Positions 26,863 through 35,150 of a DNA stretch of 64,000 nt are shown in pieces. Numbering within the stretch: position 1 is the stretch's first letter; each line of letters starts with the position of its first letter. Origin of the DNA: JACQXM01 sp964569425 (GTDB taxonomy: Bacteria; Planctomycetota; Phycisphaerae; UBA1845); NCBI GenBank assembly GCA_964569425.1, contig CAZMVD010000001.1, positions 46,460 through 110,459 on the forward strand, written 5' to 3'. The notes under the pieces are model-generated. The model was given only the letters and a program-made list of their open reading frames with translations, did not search any database and had not been told where the DNA came from. Position numbers and translations under genes: made by a program.

Positions 26863-27729
26863 TCAAAGCGTCACGGCCTGGTTCACAATGGGGCGTTCGA
26901 CGGTGCCGTCGAGGCGCACCGCGGCGACCTTCGGATCGTGGGGCAGAGCGAGAATGACCCCTTCCTGAATGGCGCCGCGCGTGAAGCCGGCCTTTTCGTC
27001 GATCGTGGTAAGGGGAAACAGATCGTACGCCATGACCCACGGCAGGCGCAGGTGGGCCACGGTCGGAACCACGTCGCCGGTCCACAACAGGGCGGCAGAT
27101 TCATCGTGGAAAAGTGGATGAAGCTGATACGGCGTGTGCCCATGCGACAGCCTCCAAGTCAGGCCCGCAAACGGCGGCGGGGGATCGTCGCCATCGACGA
27201 AGTGCAGCACGCCGGCCTCGGCCAGGGCGGCAAAGTCCTCCGGCAGATAGGAGCCGCGGTCCTTGACGGTGGGGGCGTGGGCATGGTCCCACTGCCGGCG
27301 GTGAATCCAATGACGGGCATGAGGGTACACCAGCCGCGTCGCCCCGCCAGGGTCGTCTTCCCACACGGCAAGCCCGCCGTTGTGGTCGAAGTGCAGGTGG
27401 GTCACGATCACGTCGGTGATGTCTTTCTCGGTCAGGTTGAGGCCGGCCAGGGCACGGGGAATCGCCTCGGCATCGTGGCGGATGGCGTAGCGTGCGACGG
27501 CGTCGGGCGACCATTTCGTGCCGCAGCCGGTGTCCACCAGAACCACGCGGCGTGCGTCGCGGTCCACGGCGAGCAGCGAACGCGTGGCCAGATAAATGCG
27601 GTTCTGCTCGTCCACATCGGTGGCCGCCTGCCAAAGCACCTTGGGCACCACGCCGAACATGGCCCCGCCGTCCAGGCGGAACGTGCCGGTGAGGACCGAG
27701 TAAAGCTCGAAAGGGCCGATGCGGAGCAT
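26863..27729 (-). CDS. Metallo-beta-lactamase-fold hydrolase
   Basis: The dinuclear metal motif T-H-L-H-F-D-H-N-G-G lies near residues 109-118; a further His in L-S-H-G-H-T-P-Y and the Asp in L-W-T-G-D-V-V-P follow in order. The layout resembles the N-acyl-homoserine lactonase/AttM and related esterase branch, and 288 residues suits it. The substrate is not determinable; a lactone or ester is likely. No signal peptide is seen, so it is cytoplasmic. Same strand as nuoC, 124 bases upstream, possibly but not necessarily linked. Confidence 0.83.
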   Translation of the reverse strand: MLRIGPFELYSVLTGTFRLDGGAMFGVVPKVLWQAATDVDEQNRIYLATRSLLAVDRDARRVVLVDTGCGTKWSPDAVARYAIRHDAEAIPRALAGLNLTEKDITDVIVTHLHFDHNGGLAVWEDDPGGATRLVYPHARHWIHRRQWDHAHAPTVKDRGSYLPEDFAALAEAGVLHFVDGDDPPPPFAGLTWRLSHGHTPYQLHPLFHDESAALLWTGDVVPTVAHLRLPWVMAYDLFPLTTIDEKAGFTRGAIQEGVILALPHDPKVAAVRLDGTVERPIVNQAVTL

Positions 27730-27948
27730 ACGGTCATGAGTTTACCGCGACTCACCAGGTTTGTGCACCAGAGCGTCGTCCATTGCTGTGACGCATTGGG
27801 CGTGCCTGATTTCGAGGCATGGGCGTTTTGATTCCCATCGACCAAAGACGAGCTCCCGTTTCGTGGCCTCCCGAAAGTCGGCGCGTTACATTATGGAATC
27901 GACTCGCGGTCGCCGACGGTCTAACGTCTGCCGTGAGGGCCAAACCCC

Positions 27949-28533
27949 ATGTTCGACACCTGCCGGCCGCATCGAATGCTTCGTTGCTGGCTCGTTGGTG
28001 TGCTCGCGGGTTGCGGAGGGCTGGCCGTGGGCATCCTTCTGCTCGGCCCGCACTTTTACATCGCCCTGGCCGGAAGCACGGCCATCGCCCTTGCAATCAT
28101 CATGGAGATGTCACGTGCGCGATTTGGCGCGCGAGATCGCGACCGATACGTAGCTTTCGCGACGCTCGAAGTACCATTAATGCTCACGCTGATCAACGTG
28201 GTAGCGTTCCTGATACTTGCGGCCTTCCTTCCGAGCGACCAATTGCTCTTTGTTGCCGTTGTCTATGCCAGTTCCTGGACCCTCTTCACCGGCATGCTCA
28301 GCGGCTGCCTCTATTTGCTTCTGCGCCCGTTCCGTCCGACGCGCACCGATTGCGGCGTGCCCTGTTCACAATGTGGCTATCGCATCGACAACGTCCCCGG
28401 CCCCCGCTGCCCGGAATGCGGGCGCCCGTTTCAACACGTGCCGCCCTGGGACGTATTACACCCTGGCAGCCGCGAGGAGCGGCACCCGCCACCAGGGGTA
28501 CCTGAAGGAGAGACCACGCGGACGGACCCTTGA
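27949..28533 (+). CDS. Membrane protein with C-terminal zinc ribbon
   Basis: About four hydrophobic segments between residues 10 and 125 precede a cytoplasmic-looking tail with C-S-Q-C-G-Y-R-I-D-N and C-P-E-C-G-R-P-F. This paired C-x2-C element after membrane helices is frequent in Planctomycetota proteins of unknown role. The tail ends in a disordered Pro/Glu-rich stretch. An alternative ATG at 27976 would remove nine residues. Flanking genes run the other way, so it is monocistronic. Confidence 0.75.
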   Translation: MFDTCRPHRMLRCWLVGVLAGCGGLAVGILLLGPHFYIALAGSTAIALAIIMEMSRARFGARDRDRYVAFATLEVPLMLTLINVVAFLILAAFLPSDQLLFVAVVYASSWTLFTGMLSGCLYLLLRPFRPTRTDCGVPCSQCGYRIDNVPGPRCPECGRPFQHVPPWDVLHPGSREERHPPPGVPEGETTRTDP

Positions 28534-28587
28534 CCTTGCACTCAAAAGGCGAGAGTCGGCGGCTCGCTTTGGCAGTGCGGGAGCGCA

Positions 28588-30423
28588 CTATGGCGCGAAG
28601 GCGTTGATAAGGAAGCGAACATCGCGGAGGTCGAAATCGCCGTCGCCGTCAGTGTCGCCGCAGGAACAGCCGGGCGCGAGGGGGGCGAGCGGGCCGGTGA
28701 GACAATCCACCCATGCTGCCGCGTCGGTCATCCCGACGGCGCCGTCACCGGTGAAGTCTCCCGCCGTGACGTGCAGCCCAAATGTCCGCGTGCCCGAACC
28801 GACCGCGTTGAAGGCGCGCAGGGTGACGTTGTACGGGGTCGGCGCGGGTTCAGGATTCGGCCAGGAAATCACCCCGGTGGCGGAGTTGATCGTGACGCCC
28901 GGCGGCGCGGCATCCAGCGACCATTGAATGACCGGCCACATGCAACCCGGCGAAGTCACTGCCGGCGTCGGCCCCACAAACGCCGGCGCGCAGGAGACGT
29001 TCACGTCGGCCAGCGGCGCGATCACTGGCGCATCGGCCAGCACCCCGAGGATCAGCGTTTGTGTGCCGCTGCCCGCGGTGTTGGTAGCACGCAGGGTCAC
29101 GAAGTAGGGAAACGGCGAGTGCACCGGCTGCGGCCAGGAGATCACCCCGGTTGCCGGGTGGATGGTCATGCCCGCGGGCGGAGCGTCAAGGCTCCAGGTC
29201 ACCGGGCTCATGTTGAGCGGCAGCGTCAGCGTCGGCGTCGGACCGGTGAAAGACGCCGAGCACGCGATATTCTGCTGCGCCAGCGGGTTAATTTGCGGGG
29301 CGCGCTTCAGGATAGTCAACGGCTGGCAATAGGAAGCCGCGTTGTTGTCCTCGTAGCGCTCCGCAATCTGGTTCAAATCGTCGATGATCGCACCGAGGTA
29401 GTAATCTCCCGCCGCGAAATCCACCGGAAGCGGAATCTCCACGTCGAACTGAAACGCATCGCCCATGGCCAAATCCCACGACAAGAAGCCGAGCAGTTGG
29501 TCGCCTACGTTGATGTGCGCGTCGGCGGACAGGTAGAACCCCTGCCGCACGGAGAATTCGTGGGTAGATCCGAGGTTTTCAATCACGCTGCGCGCCGTGA
29601 CAGACTCGCCAGGGTAGGCTCCCGCGGGCGCGAACGTCAGCGGCTCGGCGCGCCCCAGCACCGCCCCGGCGGCATAGCCGGAAAGGGCCACGTCTACATA
29701 CGGCGGGCCCGACGGCCCGGAGTGCGGGTAGAGATACCGCGCCCCGTTACGATCGTCGGCATGTAATTCGACGATGTTCTCCTGCCCCAGCGTGCCGCCG
29801 CTTGGGTATCGCGGATTCATCGTGGCCACGAACCACGGCGCGCCCGGCGACTCATCCCCCACCGGGTCATGCCCCAGGCCGATGGCGTGGCCCAACTCGT
29901 GCACCGCCACCAGCAGAAACGAAAAGCCGTTGACCGGCATCGGATTGTCCACGATGTGGCAATCGGGGTTGGGGTCGAACGTATACCCGACTCCGACCGG
30001 CACGTCCGCGAACACGATATCCATGTCGTACCAGTCGGAACCGTTGTTCACCAGAAACGTCACGCCGAGCACGCCGGGATCGAGCAGAGACGCGGGCACC
30101 GCCGCCGTGTCGTTGTAGCCGTCAAAGTTGTCGATTGGATAGTCCTGATCCAGCCGCGAATACGAATAGAGGAAGTCCGATCCGGGAACGAGGTTCCACA
30201 GGCCCATCGCTTCCAATATGAGCTGTTCGGGTACGCTGCCCTGCGGGAAGGTCGAGGGCGAAAGGAACCGCAAACTGTGCGCCCCGGGCCAGGTAACCAC
30301 GGCGCCGCCGTAGGTGAAAAAGGTAAACGCCGGGCTGCGCGAACCGGGCAATGCGATCAGCCCGACGGCCCCCACCCACAGCAGGCCGCGTACCAGCCAT
30401 CGCCACGGTGGCCGCCTTTTCAT
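28588..30423 (-). CDS. Secreted matrixin-type metalloprotease with CARDB-like, Ig-like and dockerin-like domains
   Basis: After a signal peptide, the protease domain spans about residues 35-235. It contains H-E-L-G-H-A-I-G-L-G-H at 175-185 and the Met-turn A-T-M-N-P near 200, the metzincin hallmark. A CARDB-like adhesion domain follows (about 240-370), then two putative Ig domains of the He-PIG type with W-S-L-D-A-P-P-A-G-M and I-S-W-P signatures. The C terminus resembles dockerin/EF-hand pairs (G-D-F-T-G-D-G-A-V and D-T-D-G-D-G-D-F). It is likely an exported protease acting on surface or environmental protein. Its ATG overlaps the stop of the preceding gene by four bases. Confidence 0.9.
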   Translation of the reverse strand: MKRRPPWRWLVRGLLWVGAVGLIALPGSRSPAFTFFTYGGAVVTWPGAHSLRFLSPSTFPQGSVPEQLILEAMGLWNLVPGSDFLYSYSRLDQDYPIDNFDGYNDTAAVPASLLDPGVLGVTFLVNNGSDWYDMDIVFADVPVGVGYTFDPNPDCHIVDNPMPVNGFSFLLVAVHELGHAIGLGHDPVGDESPGAPWFVATMNPRYPSGGTLGQENIVELHADDRNGARYLYPHSGPSGPPYVDVALSGYAAGAVLGRAEPLTFAPAGAYPGESVTARSVIENLGSTHEFSVRQGFYLSADAHINVGDQLLGFLSWDLAMGDAFQFDVEIPLPVDFAAGDYYLGAIIDDLNQIAERYEDNNAASYCQPLTILKRAPQINPLAQQNIACSASFTGPTPTLTLPLNMSPVTWSLDAPPAGMTIHPATGVISWPQPVHSPFPYFVTLRATNTAGSGTQTLILGVLADAPVIAPLADVNVSCAPAFVGPTPAVTSPGCMWPVIQWSLDAAPPGVTINSATGVISWPNPEPAPTPYNVTLRAFNAVGSGTRTFGLHVTAGDFTGDGAVGMTDAAAWVDCLTGPLAPLAPGCSCGDTDGDGDFDLRDVRFLINAFAP

Positions 30424-31232
30424 GGCCCCAACTCCAGCGGGCGAACCTCACCGCGCGGCATCGGTCCACGATACTCTCCTCGTTGACCCCCGGGAGCACC
30501 AACCGCCCGCGGGGTTGCCTGGTCCAAAGCGCGCAAGGGCACCGCGGTATAAGACACAACTTCCCGCCGACCGGCAGGTTGTTTCAATTGGTGATCGCGG
30601 CTGGCATCGAGAATCGGCCGTAACTGTTTGACAAACTCAGGCAGGGAAACAGCCTGCGCCTCCGACACGATTGCTGCTTGCGGAACGAGGTGGATCCGAT
30701 CGGCCTCGCGCAGCCGGCTCTCCGCCGGCGCATGCACGCCGGTCGCACGAATCAAACCATCCACACCCACACCCGCCAGCGGCGCCGCGTCCGCGTCGAA
30801 CACTCGATCCACGCCCGACCCATCAGTCACCACCCGAAAAGCGCCCTGCGTCAACCCCACGACCGGAAACGTCTTGTAAGTCGGCAGCAGAAACAGCCCC
30901 CACTTCTCCCCCACCGCGAACACCGGCGCACAGCCGATGCGCATGGTCGTTTCGCCCACGGTTCCGCCCGGCACCACCAACGCAAACGTGTCGCCCGAAG
31001 TCGCCAGAGCGCCCTTCAGATAGGTGACCTCGATAAACGTGATTTCCGATTCAATCCGCCGCGGTCGGTCCGCCCAGTAGGAACGCACCGCCGTTACCCG
31101 ACCGACAATGACCTGTCCCGCCAAGTCGGCAAGCCCTTCGGCCGACATGGGCACGACGTTACCGGCGCGCGCAGGCGCCGCGAAGCCGCTCAGGGCCGCG
31201 ATGATCACGAGAACACAGAATGCGCTGCGCAT
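30420..31232 (-). CDS. Secreted protein of unknown function, partner of the metalloprotease
   Basis: The ATG at 31232 starts a signal peptide (M-R-S-A-F-C-V-L-V, cleavage after A-R-A). The mature part has a beta-rich domain: V-I-V-G-R-V-T-A-V, then F-I-E-V-T-Y-L-K-G, then A-V-G-E-K-W-G-L-F-L-L-P. This looks like a small OB- or SH3-type barrel seen in several secreted bacterial proteins. A helical tail and a Pro/Arg/Gly-rich end follow. The stop overlaps the protease start as ATGA, so the two are translationally coupled and probably function together, perhaps as an inhibitor, chaperone or substrate adaptor; this is inference. Confidence 0.75.
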   Translation of the reverse strand: MRSAFCVLVIIAALSGFAAPARAGNVVPMSAEGLADLAGQVIVGRVTAVRSYWADRPRRIESEITFIEVTYLKGALATSGDTFALVVPGGTVGETTMRIGCAPVFAVGEKWGLFLLPTYKTFPVVGLTQGAFRVVTDGSGVDRVFDADAAPLAGVGVDGLIRATGVHAPAESRLREADRIHLVPQAAIVSEAQAVSLPEFVKQLRPILDASRDHQLKQPAGRREVVSYTAVPLRALDQATPRAVGAPGGQRGEYRGPMPRGEVRPLELGP

Positions 31233-31614
31233 GGGCAATGGCTCGATCCCGAAATCAGGAGGACACTCTCTGCGTTTCCCCGCCACTGATATTATCTGGC
31301 GAAATCGCGGAAACCAACGAAATTCCCGTGAAGATACAGACACCCGACGTCCGCAAACATGCGCGAATCAGCGTTGCCGGGCGACACCGCCCACCGCGCA
31401 GAACAAGGCCTGTCGTAGAACGTCGCAATAATGTTCGCCGCTGTCCGATAAGCGTCCCTGCCGCAGTGCGCAAGGTAGGCGGGCCTCAATCTATGCAGGG
31501 GTGCCGATCTCCTCGCCGTTCCCGCGGCGCTGTGCGGCGCTGCGCGCCGCCGCTTCTACGGTTGGCCGGTGTCGCCGTAGGTGGGTGCCATACTATGGCA
31601 CTTGTTGGCTGCGA
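31233..31614. other. Intergenic region with a short palindrome
   Basis: About 380 bases between the stop of the Nif3-like gene and the start of the secreted protein gene. Near the Nif3 stop lies GTGCCATACTATGGCAC at 31585-31601, an 8-bp inverted repeat around one base, with no T-tract. It could be an operator, a weak terminator or the remnant of a dispersed repeat. No coding frame looks real. Confidence 0.4.
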
Positions 31615-32772
31615 TTAGATGAATTGAAAGGGATCGCCATCGGCCCCGCTGACGGTGCAGCGCACGCCCGGCAGCGCCGCGCCGAGCCGCTGCGCCAGCG
31701 GCGCCAGCACCGGTCGCTCGCTGGCCCAATGACCAAGCGCCACGGCCGCGGCCCCGCAACGCGCGATCGCCAGCGCATCGTGATGCCGAATCTCGCCGGT
31801 TACCACCACGTCGCCGCCGCCCAAGCCCACCCGAAACGGCAGGCTGCCCGCCGCCCCCGCCACGATCACTGCGCGCTTCACCCGTTGCCCCCGCTCACCC
31901 ACCACCTGCACCGGCGCGGCGCCGATGCCCCGCTTGAGACTTGCCGCCAGCTCAAACAGCTTGATCGGCCGCGGAAATGACCCCACCCGTCCGATGCCCC
32001 GGATCGGGCGCCCCTTCAGCGGGTATATATCGAACGCCGGCTCCTCATACGGGTGCGCCCCGCGCAGCGCAGCCACCACCTCGGGCAGCCGCGTCACCGG
32101 CACAACCGTCTCCAGCCGAACCTCCTCCACTGTTTCCAATTGCCCTCGTTCGCCGATCGTGGGGTGAGTGTTCTCTCCCCCCAGAAACGTCCCCTGCCCT
32201 TCCTGTCGAAAACTGCACCGCTCATATTCACCGATCCGCCCCGCCCCGGCACCAAATACCGCGCCCGAAACTTTCTCCAGGTGCGCACGCGGCACAAACA
32301 CCGCCAGCTTGCACTCACGATTCTGGGGATCATCCACCCATTCGAGCGGCTGGGTGGCGCCAAGCCCGCACAGGCCCGCGAGCACATCATTGGTGCCCCC
32401 GTCGACCGCGTCCAGCGCGGTATGCGTCGCATAAACGGCAATGCCGTCGCGGACACACCAGAACACCGCCGCCTCTGCCCCGCCGCCTTGCGCTCGAAGC
32501 GTCGCGATCGGCTTGAAGATCGGCGGATGGTAAGCCAGCACCAGGTCCGCGCGACGGCGGATCGCTTCCTTCGCCACGGCGGCCGTCAGGTCGATGCACA
32601 GCAGCACACGCCGCACCCCCGATTGGGTATCGCCCGCGATCAACCCGACATTGTCCCATTCCTGCGCCAGGGCCGGCGGCGCAATTCGCTCCATGGCGGA
32701 GCAAACCGCGCCGACCGTGACGCGATTCCGTTCGCGGGACCTTGAACGTACATGTGGGATACGCTTGCTCAT
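31615..32772 (-). CDS. Nif3-like dinuclear metal-centre protein
   Basis: Nif3/YqfO family. Metal ligands appear in L-A-Y-H-P-P-I-F, Y-A-T-H-T-A-L-D, and near the C terminus E-I-R-H-H-D-A and G-H-W-A-S-E-R. The central PII/CutA-like insert (about residues 150-255) ends in H-P-Y-E-E-P-A-F-D-I-Y and marks the long form. The family binds two metals in a hexameric toroid; GTP cyclohydrolase I type 2 activity is annotated for some members but is not certain. The ATG at 32772 overlaps the upstream stop as ATGA, which decides the start over one four codons upstream. It stands last in a pabB-pabC-nif3 unit. Confidence 0.9.
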   Translation of the reverse strand: MSKRIPHVRSRSRERNRVTVGAVCSAMERIAPPALAQEWDNVGLIAGDTQSGVRRVLLCIDLTAAVAKEAIRRRADLVLAYHPPIFKPIATLRAQGGGAEAAVFWCVRDGIAVYATHTALDAVDGGTNDVLAGLCGLGATQPLEWVDDPQNRECKLAVFVPRAHLEKVSGAVFGAGAGRIGEYERCSFRQEGQGTFLGGENTHPTIGERGQLETVEEVRLETVVPVTRLPEVVAALRGAHPYEEPAFDIYPLKGRPIRGIGRVGSFPRPIKLFELAASLKRGIGAAPVQVVGERGQRVKRAVIVAGAAGSLPFRVGLGGGDVVVTGEIRHHDALAIARCGAAAVALGHWASERPVLAPLAQRLGAALPGVRCTVSGADGDPFQFI

Positions 32773-33632
32773 ACCTCGCCGCACTCCCTTTGAACCAGAT
32801 CCCGAAACGCTCCCATCATCGTCTTCGTCACCCGGCCCACACTTCCCGTCGCGATGTCCTTTCGCTCGACGCGAACCACCGGAACAACCTGCATGATGAC
32901 GTTGGTCAGGAACACCTCATCCGCGTCGAGCAAGTCGTCCACCGAGAGAACACACTCTTCCACCCGAAAGCCGCACCCCTCGACCAGTGACAGGATCGCA
33001 GCCCGGGTAATCCCGGGCAGCACCGGCGTGTCCAGCGGCGGCGTGCGCACCGCACCGTCGCGCACCACGAACACATTGCTCAAACATCCCTCCGCCAGGT
33101 GGTTGCGCGTGGTAAACCACAGTGCCTCCAGGCAATTCGCCTGCCGCGCGGCGCGCAGCCCCAGCAGTCGCAGCAAATAGGAAGTAGTCTTGTGTCCGGC
33201 CAGTGGATTACTCGGTGACAATCGATGGTCACACAGCACCACCCCCACCCCTTGTTGATACACCGATGCCGGCGGTGCCGCCAGCGGCGCCGCCGTCAGG
33301 CACACCGTCAACGCCGGCTCCCCCTCGCTGGCCACCAGCATGTGGCCCGCCGTCACCGTCAGACGCACCCGCGCCTGCTTCAGGCCGTTGCGCTCCAGCA
33401 GATCGAGCACATCCACCCGCGACGGCAGGCGGTCGCGCTCCACCGGCCGCAGCAGCTTTTCCGCCGACCGCCGCAACCGCTCAATGTGCGACTCCAGCCG
33501 AAACACCCGGCCATTCTCGGCACGCATCGTCTCAAACAACCCTGCCCCGTGCAGCCAGCCGCTGTCGAATACGCTGACCTGCGCCTGCGTCTCCGCAACA
33601 AATTCCCCGTTCAAATAAACGACCGCACTCAT
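32769..33632 (-). CDS. pabC: Class IV aminotransferase, probably aminodeoxychorismate lyase
   Basis: A PLP fold-type IV enzyme of 287 residues. The catalytic Lys is in G-H-K-T-T-S-Y-L, and the phosphate-binding segment is L-A-E-G-C-L-S-N-V-F. W-L-H-G-A-G-L-F-E-T stands at the N-terminal domain. Sequence alone would also permit a branched-chain or D-amino-acid aminotransferase, but its start overlaps the pabB stop as ATGA, so lysis of aminodeoxychorismate to p-aminobenzoate for folate is most likely. Its own stop overlaps the next gene in the same way. Confidence 0.85.
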   Translation of the reverse strand: MSAVVYLNGEFVAETQAQVSVFDSGWLHGAGLFETMRAENGRVFRLESHIERLRRSAEKLLRPVERDRLPSRVDVLDLLERNGLKQARVRLTVTAGHMLVASEGEPALTVCLTAAPLAAPPASVYQQGVGVVLCDHRLSPSNPLAGHKTTSYLLRLLGLRAARQANCLEALWFTTRNHLAEGCLSNVFVVRDGAVRTPPLDTPVLPGITRAAILSLVEGCGFRVEECVLSVDDLLDADEVFLTNVIMQVVPVVRVERKDIATGSVGRVTKTMMGAFRDLVQRECGEV

Positions 33633-35092
33633 CGATACGCTTTCCTGCCGATCGCGTCCGGATGCTCCGCGCACCCGGCCGCCCGGAGCATCGCCGCCGA
33701 CTTGACCTCGATTTCCGCCAGCTCACCTTCGGGGGTCGAATCCGCCACGATGCCGCCGCCCGCGTGAATGGTCAGCTCGTCGCGGCGCTGCACCATGGTG
33801 CGAATGGCCAGGTTGAGCGCCATGTCGCCATCCAGCCCGATGACCCCCAACGCGCCGCAATACGCACCGCGCGGCGAAGGCTCCAGTTCCTCGATGATCT
33901 GCATGGCCCGGATCTTGGGCGCTCCCGTGACCGAACCGCCGGGGAAGGTAGCCAGCAACAGATCGAGCCACCCGCGCCCCTCCGCCAGCCGGCCCTCAAT
34001 GGTCGCCACGCGGTGAAACACCGTAGGATGCGTCTCGACATCGCCCGCGCTGTCCACGTGAATGCTGCCGTAACGGCACACTCGCCCCAGGTCGTTGCGC
34101 AGCAGATCGACAATCATGTTCAGTTCAGCGCGGTCCTTCTCGCTCGTGGCGAGTTCCTGCCGCAAGACCGCGTCCGCCTCCGGCCCGGCGCCGCGCGCTC
34201 GCGTCCCTTTGATCGGACGTGTCACCACGCGATCGCCACGCAGGTCGAGGAACAGCTCCGGCGAAGCAGACATCACCGCGGAACGCCCCCATGCCAGGTA
34301 CGCGGCATACGGCGCGGGAGACGCCCGCCGCAACCGGCTATAGACGGTCAGCGGCGCTGCCGGCGTCCGCAGCCGAATGCGCCGTGCGAGATTGACCTGG
34401 TAAATGTCACCGGCGGCGATGTACGCCAGCGAACGGGCTGCGGCCTTGAGATAGGGACCATCGGGAAAATCGATACTCACTTCCGTCGGCGCCGGCGCGT
34501 CCGGCCACACAGAAGCGTCGAGCGCACCGGCCCGGGCAAGCCGCGCGCGAACCCCGGCAAGGCGCTCGCTCACGCTCGGACGGCGCACCGCAAACGGCCT
34601 CGGCCACTCCACCGCCGCAGCGTACCATTGTTCCCGGTCGTGATCATAAACGGCCGTAGCATCGTACAGCGCAAAACGCGCCAGCGGCTGCGACAAGGCC
34701 ATGGGTTTGTCACTAACCAGCGATTCGATAGACAAGCCCGACTCATAACCGAACCACCCGATCCAGCCGCCGGGCAGCGGCAAGGGTGTCTCCGCCGCCG
34801 AAACCAACGGGTACTGCGCGACGCGCGCCGCCAATCGCCGAAACGGACACCCGCCGCATGAGGCACAATGCACCACCCGGTCCACCGGTTGACAGGCGTA
34901 GATGGAAAAGCGCCCCCCTGCCGTCGTCGGCCGCAGGCTTTCCAAAGCCGCCGGCGCCAAACCCTCGGCAAAAACGCGCAGCGCCCCTTCGGGCGAAGCC
35001 GTTAGATCGAGCGCTTCCACAACCCATCGACCCGGCGCGGTGGTTTCCGGGCGAAAAACCTCGCGCGCAATCGTTACGCATGGTTCATTCAT
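33629..35092 (-). CDS. pabB: Aminodeoxychorismate synthase component I
   Basis: Chorismate-using enzyme of the TrpE/PabB family, 487 residues. R-P-I-K-G-T-R-A-R-G contains the lysine that separates PabB from anthranilate synthase, which has Ala there. D-L-L-R-N-D-L-G-R-V-C, P-G-G-S-V-T-G-A-P-K and G-G-G-I-V-A-D-S are the other conserved blocks. The ATG at 35092 removes 46 upstream codons that do not align. The amidotransferase PabA is not nearby and may be shared with TrpG elsewhere. It heads the pabB-pabC-nif3 unit. Confidence 0.92.
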   Translation of the reverse strand: MNEPCVTIAREVFRPETTAPGRWVVEALDLTASPEGALRVFAEGLAPAALESLRPTTAGGRFSIYACQPVDRVVHCASCGGCPFRRLAARVAQYPLVSAAETPLPLPGGWIGWFGYESGLSIESLVSDKPMALSQPLARFALYDATAVYDHDREQWYAAAVEWPRPFAVRRPSVSERLAGVRARLARAGALDASVWPDAPAPTEVSIDFPDGPYLKAAARSLAYIAAGDIYQVNLARRIRLRTPAAPLTVYSRLRRASPAPYAAYLAWGRSAVMSASPELFLDLRGDRVVTRPIKGTRARGAGPEADAVLRQELATSEKDRAELNMIVDLLRNDLGRVCRYGSIHVDSAGDVETHPTVFHRVATIEGRLAEGRGWLDLLLATFPGGSVTGAPKIRAMQIIEELEPSPRGAYCGALGVIGLDGDMALNLAIRTMVQRRDELTIHAGGGIVADSTPEGELAEIEVKSAAMLRAAGCAEHPDAIGRKAYR

Positions 35093-35150
35093 GGCAAGGG
35101 ACGGAGTATACCGACCACCGCCGCGCCGGGCGACCGTGGCCAGGGAAAGG

